DNA of 64,000 bases from the NCBI GenBank assembly GCA_018340805.1, contig JACMZG010001870.1, positions 18,516,630-18,580,629 of the forward strand, written 5' to 3'. The stretch is from Microvelia longipes (taxonomy: Eukaryota > Arthropoda > Insecta > Hemiptera > Veliidae). Within the stretch, counting starts at the first letter, position 1; each line of letters begins with the position of its first letter. Shown one piece after another: positions 52,341-63,644 of the stretch. The position numbers and the translations under genes are program-made. Below the pieces are notes generated by a model. The model made no database searches. It worked only from the letters and a program-made list of their open reading frames with translations, and was not told where the DNA came from.

Positions 52341-53154
52341 AAAATCACTTCTATGTTTTGATATTGATTAAATGTGTTGAATAATAACTAATTTAATTTT
52401 TATTTATTATTATTATAATTATTTATGATTGATATTATTTCTTTATTTATACAATATAGTGACTGAATTTTGCTTTTTACTAAAACTATTTGCATTTATT
52501 GATAGTGCAAGTTTTGTATATTTAGGGTCTAGTTTTTTTGGACACTGATTTTCCTATAAACTTTCTGTTTGCATGAAAGTATAATTTTTATTTTTAAAGT
52601 TTTAATTATTACTTTGAAGTTGAATGCCAATATAGTGTAGCATGACAAGAGAAGCATAAAACCGCATTGCATCCCTTTATCATGGATAGTTGCTATCAAA
52701 GACATGACCTTATTAATCTATTGGAAATTCTACAATTTATTTTATAATGGCAGCTTAAACAATTAATTATTTTAGAGCTTAGATAGAAAGCGTTGTAAGC
52801 TCGAAAAAGTTGTTCGTAGATATCATAATTATTCTCAAAATAAAGGTTAAATAATAATATTAAATTATGAAACAACAAAATTCTAATGAAAAGTTTCATC
52901 ATCCAAACAACCTCATAAATGTCTAAAAATTGCTAAAATTACCCACTTTTCCTCTAGGTCCTTCCATAATTATTGTTGTTTAATCTAGAGGTACCTAGCT
53001 TTTCCTTTCAAGTTCCACCATAGAGTGATATTGTAAAACTATATTAATGTAGTAAAACTTCATAGAGTCCAATGTAAATAATTTTTGCTGTTAAACTTCC
53101 TCCAACTTTTGTAGTGAAACCCTCTGTAAAGAAATCGTACTAAAAATGTGTAAG

Positions 53155-53955
53155 GAGCTGTCTGTGTCAACCCCAGGGGGGGTTAACTTAAATGAGGAAA
53201 AGTTTGGATTCCATTATCGCAAGCTACTAAAAATAGCGTTGCGGCGGACCGGTGCGGACAACTTATGAACTAACCCCAATAGCTTTCCAAAGATGACTGA
53301 TTATATTTTTATATTTAAATTTATGAATACCATGGCAATTCTAGGTTATGACAGCTACATTTATTATTATATAAAATTGATTGTTTTCTGTATGTATTTT
53401 TTCACAAAAACGGTTCGCTGTTGCATGTTCTGTATTTCCAAAATTCAGAAACTAAAAGTAAATAGAAACCTTTTTAAAACTTCCACAGAACGCTAATGAT
53501 GGCAGATAAGTATATTTCATTTAATTAATTCACTGATTTAGTCCATTTATCAGGTATTACATTTAATCACATGTGCGCATCTCGCCGATGTAATTAAATA
53601 CAAGGCTGCATTAAATGCCAAATCTATCTTCTAGCACGTGTAAACATTAGCCACTATTTCAAATATTACCTTTGAATCAATTAAAATTAATAATTACTTA
53701 ATGAAAAAACTTAAAAATAATCACAAGTGTTCTGTTGTAGTTAAAGTGGTGGGTTAGTTAGAAGTATAACTATAAAGTATAAAAATTGAATTTCAAACTG
53801 ACTGTGGGCAAAAAGCGGGAAATTAAGACACGCCCACTTAATTGAAAGGTAGGTCCGCCGCAGCGCTATCGTCGTCCGAATCCAAAATTTCCTACCATTG
53901 AGTCGACAGTCTTACTGTTAAGTATCTACGTCTCTGGTCAACCTCTGGGGTCTGG
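53155..53955. repeat. Degenerate inverted-repeat element (~800 bp) with GC-rich ends
   Basis: TAGCGTTGCGGCGGACC (about 53236) and AAAGTTTGGATTC face their inverses GGTCCGCCGCAGCGCTA (about 53854) and GAATCCAAAATTT. CAACCCC-AGG / CCTCTGGGG lie outside. No target duplication was found. Confidence 0.6.
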
Positions 53956-55727
53956 TTTCATGCTGTTGCTATTATTATTTTATTAATTATTTGCTCCTGT
54001 CAGTTTGATGTTAATTTGACATTTTTGAATTACTTACTTTATTGCTACAACTATATATGAAAACTAATATTTCATTTCAAATAAAATATTTAAAAATTAA
54101 CTTTAATATTTATTATTTTTACAAGGATTGTTTATTAATATTAATGGAAGATAAACAAAAACAGCAGACCCTAAATAAGATTGAAAGGTTAGCGGTTGAA
54201 ACTAATTTTGTGATATGTTTGAAATTAACAGTGTTATTAAGAGTGCGTTCAGGAAAACTTACCAGTTGGCATTGCTTTAAATTGCTTGATGGCTTTGGTT
54301 AAACTATTTCATATACCTAGCGACTTCTGGTTACATTAAAATGTTTTAAGTTAAGAAATAAATTCTGAGAGTCTAAGTAGTTCTGAAATATAATTGGTTA
54401 TAAACATAGTTGTTAACTCTAGGTTGTTTTAGGTATAACCCTAAAACAACTAGGTGCTCACTGGTGAGTATTTCTGGACACAAAATAACTTGTATTTTAT
54501 TGTAGCTAACGTAACTAATTTGTGTTTCTTTATCGCTGTGATTAATAACTTTGTATAAAAGGATGTATTATATTGATTCATCTTGCTTTGTATAGAGAGA
54601 CTAATTTTTAAATTTTACTAAGATATATTTTTCTTTTATCTCAAATTCTGTGATATTTATATACAAATATTTTTTTCTGTAATGAATCAAAATATTAAAG
54701 ATTTTATTCCTATTAAACCATTTATTTTTATAATAATTCTGAGTTGATTACTTAGCCTGCATCTGTTTATACAGACTTTATAATTCTTCGATTAATAGGA
54801 CTTATAATGATGTGTAACAGTAGATAACTAGGTTTAGTGTTGTATAAAAATTATTCAGAGACCTGGTTATAGAAATAGAAAAGCACGAACTTATAAAAGT
54901 ATTTATTATCTTTTTATCTAAAAATTTCTTATTTTATTGGTGTAAAACGCACAGTTCCACATTAGAATAAAAACCAACACTAAGAAAAGAGGGATTTTTA
55001 CTGTAATAAAACTTAGTGCTAAAACTATCTCGTTTTTAGTTTAACTAGATACCTTAACATAAATACTTGTAACTTGTAAGACCATATTATTAATTCCTAG
55101 ATTCTTAAAAAAATGTAACATGTTTATCTGAAAGTTTTCAAATAATATGCACTTTTTTGTGTTTTACACATAAAATCAAGAAAGTTAAATTTTCTTTATT
55201 TCCTTATAAGAAATATTTGCTTTAATTTTTTTCTTTTCTATTGAGCCATATATAATATTTTCACTATTACCTCTATAAGATAATCTACCTTCTGTAATTT
55301 TTTTTTAAGTTAAATTACTATTATTTTTGCCAAGTCTAAATTTGTTTATTTTTACTGGTACTTAAAACTACAGTAGTAGATCATCAAATGCAAGCAAAAA
55401 TACTTGCATTTCTAATGTTGTACAAAATATTAATAAAATCTTGCCAAATTTAGAACATCACTAAGGCGTTAGTATTTAAAAAATCTGCGCCATGACTAAT
55501 TCATTTTATTTTTTTAATATATTACGTTTTAAAGTAGTCTACTTTAATTACTGTATATTATATTTAATTAAAAAAACATTTAAGTCTTTAATCTTGTTAC
55601 TGTGTTTAAAACAAAAAATAGCCGAGGCATTGTTCCAAATGGAGAATAATAAAATAACTATGCAGATTCAAGAAAATAATAAGATTATTTTTGATTTTGA
55701 ATGAGCACCAGTGGAGTTGTTCATAAT

Positions 55728-55905
55728 GAAAGGAACGAAGAAAAGAGTCTCTCCACAAAAATGTTAATTAAATTAATTTGTACTGTTTTTAATTATATGT
55801 TATTTTTACTTATTTGTACAGGCACTGATGATGGCCTCATGTAGGTTGAAAGCGCTTTGAATAAATTTATAGTTTTGTGGAGAGACTCTTTTCTTCGTTC
55901 CTTTC
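55728..55905. mobile_element. Foldback MITE (178 bp), perfect 33-bp TIRs
   Basis: GAAAGGAACGAAGAAAAGAG... (55728-55760) is exactly inverted at 55873-55905. Inside are CACTGATGATGGCCTCATG and TAGGTTGAAAGC (about 55824-55853), shared with the insert at 25104-25131 and with 42112-42136. Confidence 0.92.
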
Positions 55906-56116
55906 AAGATTATTTTTGTAAAACTTATTTTTTTTTTAATTTAGAATTGGATATATTTAATCTATTTTACCATGCAATTAAATGTTTTATCATAACATGG
56001 TGTATTAGCTGGCAGTTCTATGGTGCTGGTGTGTTCAGTAATAAAATACATATTAAAGATTATAATCTTTAGTAACTATCAATCAATCAATCAAACAATT
56101 CCATTTATTGCATAAA

Positions 56117-56160
56117 AGAATAATTACATTGCAAATAATTATTTGCAATGTAATTATTCT
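56117..56160. repeat. Perfect 44-bp palindrome
   Basis: AGAATAATTACATTGCAAATAA is followed at once by its exact reverse complement, with no spacer. Confidence 0.95.
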
Positions 56161-58423
56161 TTAGTAACTACTTAAAGTTAAAATTTACTAGGTAGCTTAT
56201 AGTTACTGAATGGAATGCCCTACCACAATGGACTTTTTGATGGATGTATCCTCTCTATAAAGATCTTTGAATGAATGATTTTATGTTGTGTTAAAAGTTA
56301 TTATTATTATGTAAATATAAAAATAGTTAAACAATTAATCTGGTGCTTTATTTAATTCCTAAGATTGCAAAAGTTATGCATGTGAATCCTAAAGCTCATC
56401 ACTATGGTATCATTAGCTTTCAAGATTAATTTTATTTATTATTTTTACCAGTCCACTTAAAGGTTGTTATGCAGTGATTTTTAATCACTTATCAAACTTT
56501 TTGCTGGTTAATTTCATATTCTGTAGACTAGATTTCCCTTCTTGGATATTTTTTTAAAAAATAATGCTCTATTTGTTTTTACATTCCTGGAGTATTTTTT
56601 ATTGATAAATGAAGTATCTGAATGAATTAATAATTGAGTTATAATGCTATTTATAACTTAAGCTATTAATCATTGAAAGAATTATTTTTCTTTTGACTAG
56701 ACCTTGAAATCTAAGATTCTGCATTGTTTTCTTTTAATTTCAGAAATTTGATAATTATTTTTTATTAAACTAGTTATATTTTTTCAGATCCCGAGATAGA
56801 ACTTCTGTTAAAAATTCACAAATTCAGTTAAAAAAGGTATTTATTACAAATTGCATTTTAAGTTTATCTTAGAAGATCTAGATAAATCTTCCAAAGCCTG
56901 TCATTTAATTTTTAATAAATTGTTTTCAAGGTGTTTGAAATTTATTTTAATTATAGTGGAATAGAATAACAAGTTAACAGACTCAAAAGAGCAAGATTCG
57001 AAAAATCTATTTTTAAGAATGGTTGCAACTCTACGGCAAAATAGCCTAATAAAATATAAAATGTCAAATTTTATAATATTCCGTAGTCAAACTCTCCATG
57101 TTGTTTTTATTAGCTCCTGAAAAAGAAATATTATATGTTTTTCTTAAACAAATATGTATGCATTTCTGTCACACAATGTAACCTCTATCAATGACAGACT
57201 ATATGACATAATGCATAACCTCCTCTACGCTTACAATAGTCACTAAAGTAGCCCTAGCAGCCAAAATTTCTTTTTTTGACATTTATAGTCATATTAAAAG
57301 CACGAAATTGTGAGTGAAGTCACTTGTTAATTCTATTTCACAATAATTTCCATTAGGTAAATCAGGTTTTAAATTATTTTATGGCTAAAATGAGTTGACA
57401 GCGTGGGAAAACAGTGCCAGGAGGAGGCCAATAAGGTTATTTCTGGATGTTAAACTACGTCCACCATTTCAAATTGGACAAACCTAAATGGTTCCTCAAT
57501 ACTATTTTCCCGTGCTGTCAACTGATGTTAGCCATGTGTTATACTATAAGTAATACTAAAATCGAAAGCCAAAATTCTAATGGCATTATGAACAATGCTT
57601 TTTAATACAATTATGAACGAAGCTTTGAAATATTTTACCAACATAATCAAGTAGTGCTCTGAGCAGTTAGCTATTAAGCTTTTTTTTCAAATAATCTATC
57701 TACATTTTGCAAGATACAATGGGGTTAGTTTGAGGATGAACTCGAGAAGGTTCATCCTTCTCATTTCCTTTTTGCAAAAGAAAAAAAATCATTGAACAAA
57801 ACAATAATATAATTGTAAAAATATAAATTTACTCAAAGTATAAAATTAAAATCATACATAAACAAGTAAAATTCATTAGAAAACTTAAATAAAATCATTT
57901 CCTACTTTGAATAATAATTAGGATGTAAATTATGATAAACCAGATAGCTGAGAGACTGAAAGTAAACCAAACACAATGATGCAATTTATACTTTAAAATC
58001 ATTGTACTTGGAAAATGCAGCAAGAAGCCATAAAAAATATCTTTATTTAGCTGTTATTAGGTTATCTTGAGCCTATTTTACTAATTTGAAAAGGAAAAAT
58101 GAGGTTTGGGTCATGTTTCTCTTACTTTTGTCATCATATTGATAACATACCACAAAGAACATATTTATAAAAAGCTTTGGATTTTATAATGGCAGGTATT
58201 AGATATCAGAACCTTAATATAAAGGGCTCCAAGTTCTTTCTGCTATGAGACTCCAAAAATTACTTCATGCATACAAGGGGCTAAATACCAAACCCCTAGA
58301 AACAACCTGTGTCCCCACAATAATTTAACCTTTGATATGAGTTTGGGGTTTAACTTGTGATTGAATCCCTTGTGTAAATGTAGTAAGTAGAAGCATGTCC
58401 TTAAGGTAAGTTACAAAGAAAGT

Positions 58424-59305
58424 TTACTTCTTTGGCGTTTTAGCTTTCCTGGGCTTCTTAAGTCCTTTCATCTTCCTTGTCTGAAGTTTATTAATATCTT
58501 GTTGTTTAATGTGAACTCTTCCAAGTTTAGTACCAAATGCATCACGGCTAATATTTTTAACTTTTCTGGCTTTAAGTTGTTTTGGTTGTTTACATGCAGA
58601 TTTAAATAAGTCATCTGATGCATATTTATTACGCCTTAAAGTAAAGTCAATTGAAGGCCCTATCTCATCTAATTCAATACGTGGAACTTTAGATCCTGAT
58701 TTTTTCAAATATATCCTGTAACTCCTCATGTAAAGCGAATTGTCATTTAGGGTGAAAATAATAACATGCTCTAAACCTTGCAAACGAACACATTCAACTT
58801 TTTCACGCTGAAAGAAATCTACTAGGATATTTTGTAACCTTTGATTATCAGGCTGGCTAAATTGAGGACCAGCAAATAATAAGCATGGTTTAATTCCAAC
58901 AGGTATTTTTTCTTTAGGAAAATCAGACAAGGATTTGAATTTTTCTACTCCTAGTTCAACCATATCAAGCAAATGTCCATCAAATAACCTTCCAATTATA
59001 ATATTATTAGGGCGCTTTTTTGAATGAGAGGCGAAAGCAAAAAGAGATGCGTCTTGTTTCTTAGATAAACCTTCAATAGGTGTCATGTCTTCAAATGGAA
59101 GAGAATCGTTTCTCTTGCTTAAAAGTGAACCATCCGGCTTCTTTAAATGATAAAGATCTTTAAGACATTTCGATACGACTTGAGATGTGTGCCTACCTTG
59201 CATCAATAGCGCTTGTTTCGTATTTTCAATGAGCTTTGGCTCACGATTAACTAAAAACTTCTTACCAGCATGAGTAATTGGCCTTTTGATTCGTTGAACA
59301 CCCAT
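58424..59305 (-). CDS. RPF2: Ribosome production factor 2 (Brix domain), intronless, 293 aa
   Basis: RPF2 works with RRS1 to bring the 5S RNP (5S rRNA, uL18, uL5) into pre-60S particles in the nucleolus. A single open frame starts MGVQRIKRPITHAGKKFL and contains LKDLYHLKKPDGSLLSKRND, then the Brix domain (roughly residues 85-235) with SKKRPNNIIIGRLFDGHLLD, KPCLLFAGPQF and VECVRLQGLEHVIIFT. It closes with a lysine-rich nucleolar tail (MKGLKKPRKAKTPKK). Length is close to the human protein (306). The first Met matches the conserved family start. There is no intron in the CDS, unlike the other genes here, but the frame is undamaged and diverged as expected for the true gene. A recent retrocopy seems unlikely: no poly-A tract or target duplication was noticed. 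Confidence 0.96.
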   Translation of the reverse strand: MGVQRIKRPITHAGKKFLVNREPKLIENTKQALLMQGRHTSQVVSKCLKDLYHLKKPDGSLLSKRNDSLPFEDMTPIEGLSKKQDASLFAFASHSKKRPNNIIIGRLFDGHLLDMVELGVEKFKSLSDFPKEKIPVGIKPCLLFAGPQFSQPDNQRLQNILVDFFQREKVECVRLQGLEHVIIFTLNDNSLYMRSYRIYLKKSGSKVPRIELDEIGPSIDFTLRRNKYASDDLFKSACKQPKQLKARKVKNISRDAFGTKLGRVHIKQQDINKLQTRKMKGLKKPRKAKTPKK

Positions 59306-59620
59306 AATTAAAACTTAAAAAAATTATTTAACTAATTAACACAAAAGTTTGTACCATAAAATATAGAGTTAAATTAATAATAATTAAACTTTTGAGAAAC
59401 AAAATTTACTATCATACCACGTGAAAATAAACAAAACCGCAAAGAAACCTCAAAGTCGAATTTTTAAAATCTATGTTTAATTTTATTAACAATGAAACAA
59501 CACTGCTTTTTTAACCAAATGCGCATGCTTTAAGATTTTACCCGCGAAATTCAATTTCTCGGAAGCTGCCGGCCATTTTTTTTTTACTTTTCATTAGTAA
59601 TTAATTAATTATGAATAAAC
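59306..59620. promoter_or_regulatory. RPF2 promoter, possibly bidirectional
   Basis: A GC-richer island upstream of RPF2 contains TGCGCATGC (about 59519-59528), a good match to the NRF-1 consensus, then CCCGCGAAATT and GCTGCCGGCCATTTT (a YY1-like AAATGGC on the minus strand). Such sites are common in TATA-less promoters of ribosome-biogenesis genes. Confidence 0.5.
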
Positions 59621-61094
59621 GATTAATAATTAATTGATTCTATTCATTGTTTGCGTAATTTGTTCAATATATTAACTATTCACTTCTTTAAGTCATTAAG
59701 TGTTAAATATTGTGTTAAATTAGTTGTTTTTGGAGCTGTACATCCAATTTGCTTGAGCAGTCTCTTAACTGTTTTTTTCTGTAAGTTAAATAATTAAGTT
59801 GAATTAATTGTAATTTATAATTATTTTTTTCTTTTTCTTCTTCTATAATTGAGTAATAATAAGGTCAAGGATTTCAGTAGATTGTTTGAAAACTTATTAT
59901 GTGATGGATGTATCGTCAAAGGATTATCCTGGTCCGATTCAATTTGAAGAACAGTCAGACTAAAGTGATGTAAAAATGAAGGGTCGGCGAGTCAGCGTAG
60001 AGACAGCCAGCCGGTTACCTTTCATATGGCCCTGTGCAAATTTTGTCACTTTTAGTTCCTCTAAATATCCGTATTGCAGCGCCACATATCCTTCCATTGT
60101 TGCAATTTTCACTTGCTATAACAAAGTGTCCATGCACCTAATTTACACCTTTCTCCTTTACAGTATGCAAGACAACATATTGTCCTTTTTTGGCGGTAAC
60201 ATGTTAACCAAATTTACTTAAATATTTTATAAAAATTAAAAAAATGTTGATGACTTATTGAAAATGTTGAAAAATTAGCGCCTGTTGATGACCATTGCTT
60301 AGCTACAGATATTAAAAAAAAACAAAGCAGGATGGAAGAACAAGTGGCGCTGACTTGTGGCATAGCAGTCAAACTAGATTCCTCATGATTGAAAATTTGT
60401 CCATCTCAACCTCAACCATGGGGAAAGGTGGGAGTCAGAACACTGTCTTTACACCCTACACCAAACCCTCATTTTTACATCACTTAAAGTGTGACTTGCT
60501 CTTGACCAATGAGTACACTGTAGTAATAATAAAGATCTAAAAAAGATAATATTATGTATTGCATCTATCCTCAGAGGGAGGAAGGGGTAGGTGGAACCAT
60601 GCTGTTAAACATGTACATTGAAAAGACTAGATCCACCCATGGCATATTTCAATTTTGACAGATTCCAGACCAAAACTATGTATCAGTATCAGTTGATAAA
60701 ACCAGTTGACCATATCCTAGCAGAACCGACATGACTTGGCAGGACAGAGAAGTTAATTTCTGTTTGGTTTTTTAGACCAATGACTTTACAGGGAGTTTTT
60801 TACTCCACAAGTGGTTTTTGGTAGATTTTAGTTTTTATAAGAATTACCTCATCTTTGATTTATTTTTTATATATAAAGATAAAATCTGATAACAGCATAT
60901 CATTGAGACTTCGATAAGGCATGGTTTCAGGCTAAAATCTATTTGAGCACACCAGCTTCTGAGCTCCACACTGAGTTCCAGTTAGTGGGTCTCTTTTCAA
61001 ATTACGTGGTTACCTCTTAAGCCAGATGCAGAAAATTTGACTATCAATCCCCACAGGTTTGGCAGATTAATTTATTTTAGCTGCCTGGTGAAGG
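59621..61094. other. Unresolved region with candidate plus-strand exon
   Basis: A possible transcript may start here: a donor-like CTGTAAGT near 59779 and an acceptor-like GATTTCAG near 59876 lead to ATG at about 59904 and the short frame MDVSSKDYPGPIQFEEQSD ended by TAA. The following frame at 59976-60221 is open but not recognised. Nothing else is assignable. Confidence 0.3.
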
Positions 61095-61690
61095 ATCTGA
61101 TGAAATGGCCCCTGGACCCCCTTCAAAGTTTGAAAAAAAGAATCCCAAATCAGTTTTTGCACCAATGGTGTTCCTATTAGTTTTATAAAAAAAAGTTGAA
61201 GGGCTCTTTTTTTTTAGTTTATTAAATTTGTGACAAATCATTTTTTTTGCCATCAAAATTAATTTGATAGAACTAGAGATATAACTATTCAAATATTCCG
61301 TTGTATAATCAGTCAAATTGCTACTTTACACCCTGAAACACACACAAAATCCTCAAAGTTACATGTTTTTCCATGTTATTATTTTGAAGATACAGGCAGA
61401 CTTAGAATCAAGCATATTATTTCAAATTGCAAGTAATATAGAGTTTTTCTATAAAAAAGTAGAGCAGCTTTCATGTATGTTAATTTATTGTTTGACTTAT
61501 GTATTGCTAAAAAAAGGGTAAAACTTACATTTCATAATAATAGTAATAGTAATACATATTTTAGTGAATTTCCTTTGGGAGTTAAATTCGCTAATGGGAT
61601 AGGCGTCATGGTGGAAGTCGAACCTCGGACCACGACACAAATCGGTTTCAGAGGTCCCTAATGACGAAAACATACGTGTCGCGAAACTTT

Positions 61691-61725
61691 ATGTATATAT
61701 ATGTATATATATATATATATATTAA

Positions 61726-61777
<52 letters not shown>
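61691..61777. repeat. (AT)n microsatellite
   Basis: AT dinucleotides inside the foldback element, interrupted by ATTAAATTAA. Confidence 0.95.
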
Positions 61778-61779
<2 letters not shown>

Positions 61780-61959
61780 CTAGACACTTTCTTGTAAAAA
61801 CTCTATCTTTCGGATTAATATTTTTTAATCAAACTTGGTACCAAAATAAACCTTTGAGTGGATATGAACCTTATTGAAAACCAGGTTTTGTGACGTCATG
61901 GTTTGCTGAGTCAGCAAAATTTTCAAATGATAGGCAAAATTCAGGGTTAATATTTTTTG

Positions 61960-62345
61960 CCGCTAAAAAGGTCAATCACATGAAACTACTCTAAGTGACC
62001 AAAAAGTTGAAAAAACCATTGTAAATTACCGGAAACCAAAATTTAGGTCGATAAAAGTAAATTTTGAGTAGGGTGTCGTTTTCTATATATTTTTGTGTGC
62101 TGAGTTGAATGAAACTGGTCCGAAGTCATTAAGACCACTCTAAGTGACCAAAAATTCGAAGAAACCACAAAAAATTATCAAAAACCAAAATTACAGTTGA
62201 TGAAAATTAAATATCGAGTAGTGTGTCGTTTTCTACGAATATTTGGGTGCCGAATCGAATAAATTCGGTCTGAAGTCGATACGGTTACTCTAACTGCCCA
62301 AAAAGTCGAAAAAACGGTAGTCAATTGCAGAAAAACAAAATATGA
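61960..62345. repeat. ~150-bp tandem repeat, about 2.4 copies
   Basis: ACTCTAAGTGACCAAAAAGTTG (61988) recurs at 62137 and 62287 (spacing 149 and 150), each followed by GAARAAACC...ATTACCRAAAACCAAAAT and GTGTCGTTTTCTA. It lies within the foldback element. Confidence 0.9.
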
Positions 62346-62890
62346 ACCCTAAATACCACATATTTAGGGTGGTAAATATGAACCTAGAACAGGCAAATCG
62401 AAATGGAACCAAAAAAAAAAAAAACAACTTGGTTTTTTTCAACTTGGTGGTTTTCAATATTTTTTTTTTTTGTTGTAAACTTATATTGTTTAAAAAAAAA
62501 CGATAACAATTGTCGTCCCTACCAGGATTGTTGTTATGCACGGAATCACTAATCATCATATATAAGAGCTGCGCTGCTCTTATCTTTCTAACAATTCTAT
62601 ATTACCTGCAGTTTGATAAAATATGCTTCATTTTGAAGTCTGCCTGTATCTTCAACATAATAGCATAAAATTTTAAGGTATTCGTGTTTTAGGGTGTAAA
62701 TTTGTTATTTCCAGTAATAATAGAACAATTATATCTTGAGTTCTATTTAACCTACTTTAAAACATTGATTTGTCACAAATTTAATAAACTTAAAAGAGAT
62801 TCTATTTTTTTGCAAAAACTGATTTTGGGGGAATTTTTTGAAATTTGAAGGGGCCCAGAGGCCAAAATTTCCTGATTTAAAATGTCAGAC

Positions 62891-63547
62891 CATTTGATTC
62901 TTCATTAGGAAGATAAATATAGAGGGTTAAACCTTTGGGTCTCAAAGCGGCACGTTTTTACCATTTGACTCTTGGACTATCTTTTCATTACCCAGTGCAT
63001 TCATCCTAATTCGACTCGTCAATCATTTCACACATTATGTTTAATATTCATAATTAATGGTTCTTGAGCTTATTTTCATCAAAACTTTTTGTTAAATGTT
63101 ATTATTTTGTTATATTTTCTTATAAATATGACTGACTATAGACTTTATTCTTATATTTACATTATATGTAAGATCAAGTGAGAAGCAGCCGGTATTAAAA
63201 CATAATAATAAACCGCCCTCTAAGTGTAGTACCACACTTTGAGAAAATCTGGCCTTAGGTAAGGCATTTGATTACTTATGAAGTCTTGAGTCTTCCTTCA
63301 GCTGTTTATTTTGTTAATTGATTTTTATATGTTTCATTTACACTATTGCTCTTATTGATCATATGGAATTATTGCAAACCTTGGTTCTTCTTGCTTGGAT
63401 GGATTTTATCTTGTTGGTAGTCTCTGGGCTATAATGTTTAATAGACAGCATATGAAATTCACTTACATTTGAAATTCACTTACTATTCAATTCATAGATG
63501 AATCGAATCTAATGGCCTTTGAAGGTTGAAGCTATTATAAATAAATT
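62891..63547. other. Non-coding, nothing recognised
   Basis: AT-rich sequence with no supported exon or repeat boundary. Confidence 0.5.
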
Positions 63548-63644
63548 TAGGCCCGTATTCAAAGACGTTTTCCTAACATTTTCCTAACATTCTCCTTGTT
63601 CCTTAAGGAGAATGTTAGGAAAACGTCTTTGAATACGGGCCTTA
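63548..63644. mobile_element. Short palindromic MITE (~95 bp)
   Basis: GGCCCGTATTCAAAGACG...CTAACATT is inverted at AATGTTAGGAAAACGTCTTT...ACGGGCC. The two arms (about 40 bp each) meet near TTCCTTAAGGA. TTAG/TTAA flanks both ends. Confidence 0.88.

Larger units (their letters stand above)
52341..58423. other. Intergenic, no convincing gene
   Basis: AT-rich sequence between KLHL18 and RPF2. Small ORFs lack family resemblance. One exon-like segment (56788-56836) and three inverted-repeat elements are listed elsewhere. Confidence 0.6.
61095..62890. mobile_element. Large foldback element (~1.8 kb) with ~350-bp arms
   Basis: Left-arm landmarks GGCCCCTGG, CAAATCAGTTTTTGC, TTATTAAATTTGTGACAAATC, GAAGATACAGGCAGACTT and AAGTAATATAGA recur in exact inverse order at the right (62575-62870): TCTATATTACCTGCAG, AAGTCTGCCTGTATCTTC, GATTTGTCACAAATTTAATAA, GCAAAAACTGATTTTG and GGGGCCCAGAGGCC. 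The arms are diverged by point changes and small indels. The interior holds an AT microsatellite and a 150-bp tandem array; no transposase ORF is visible. Confidence 0.88.

Noticed and set aside
52696..56072. Several 60-90 codon ORFs between KLHL18 and RPF2
   Set aside because: Their translations are Phe/Ile/Tyr/Asn-rich as expected for AT-rich DNA and no family or splice context supports them.
62290..62559. 89-codon minus-strand ORF
   Set aside because: It runs through poly-A/T tracts and the tandem array of a foldback element; the translation is low complexity.
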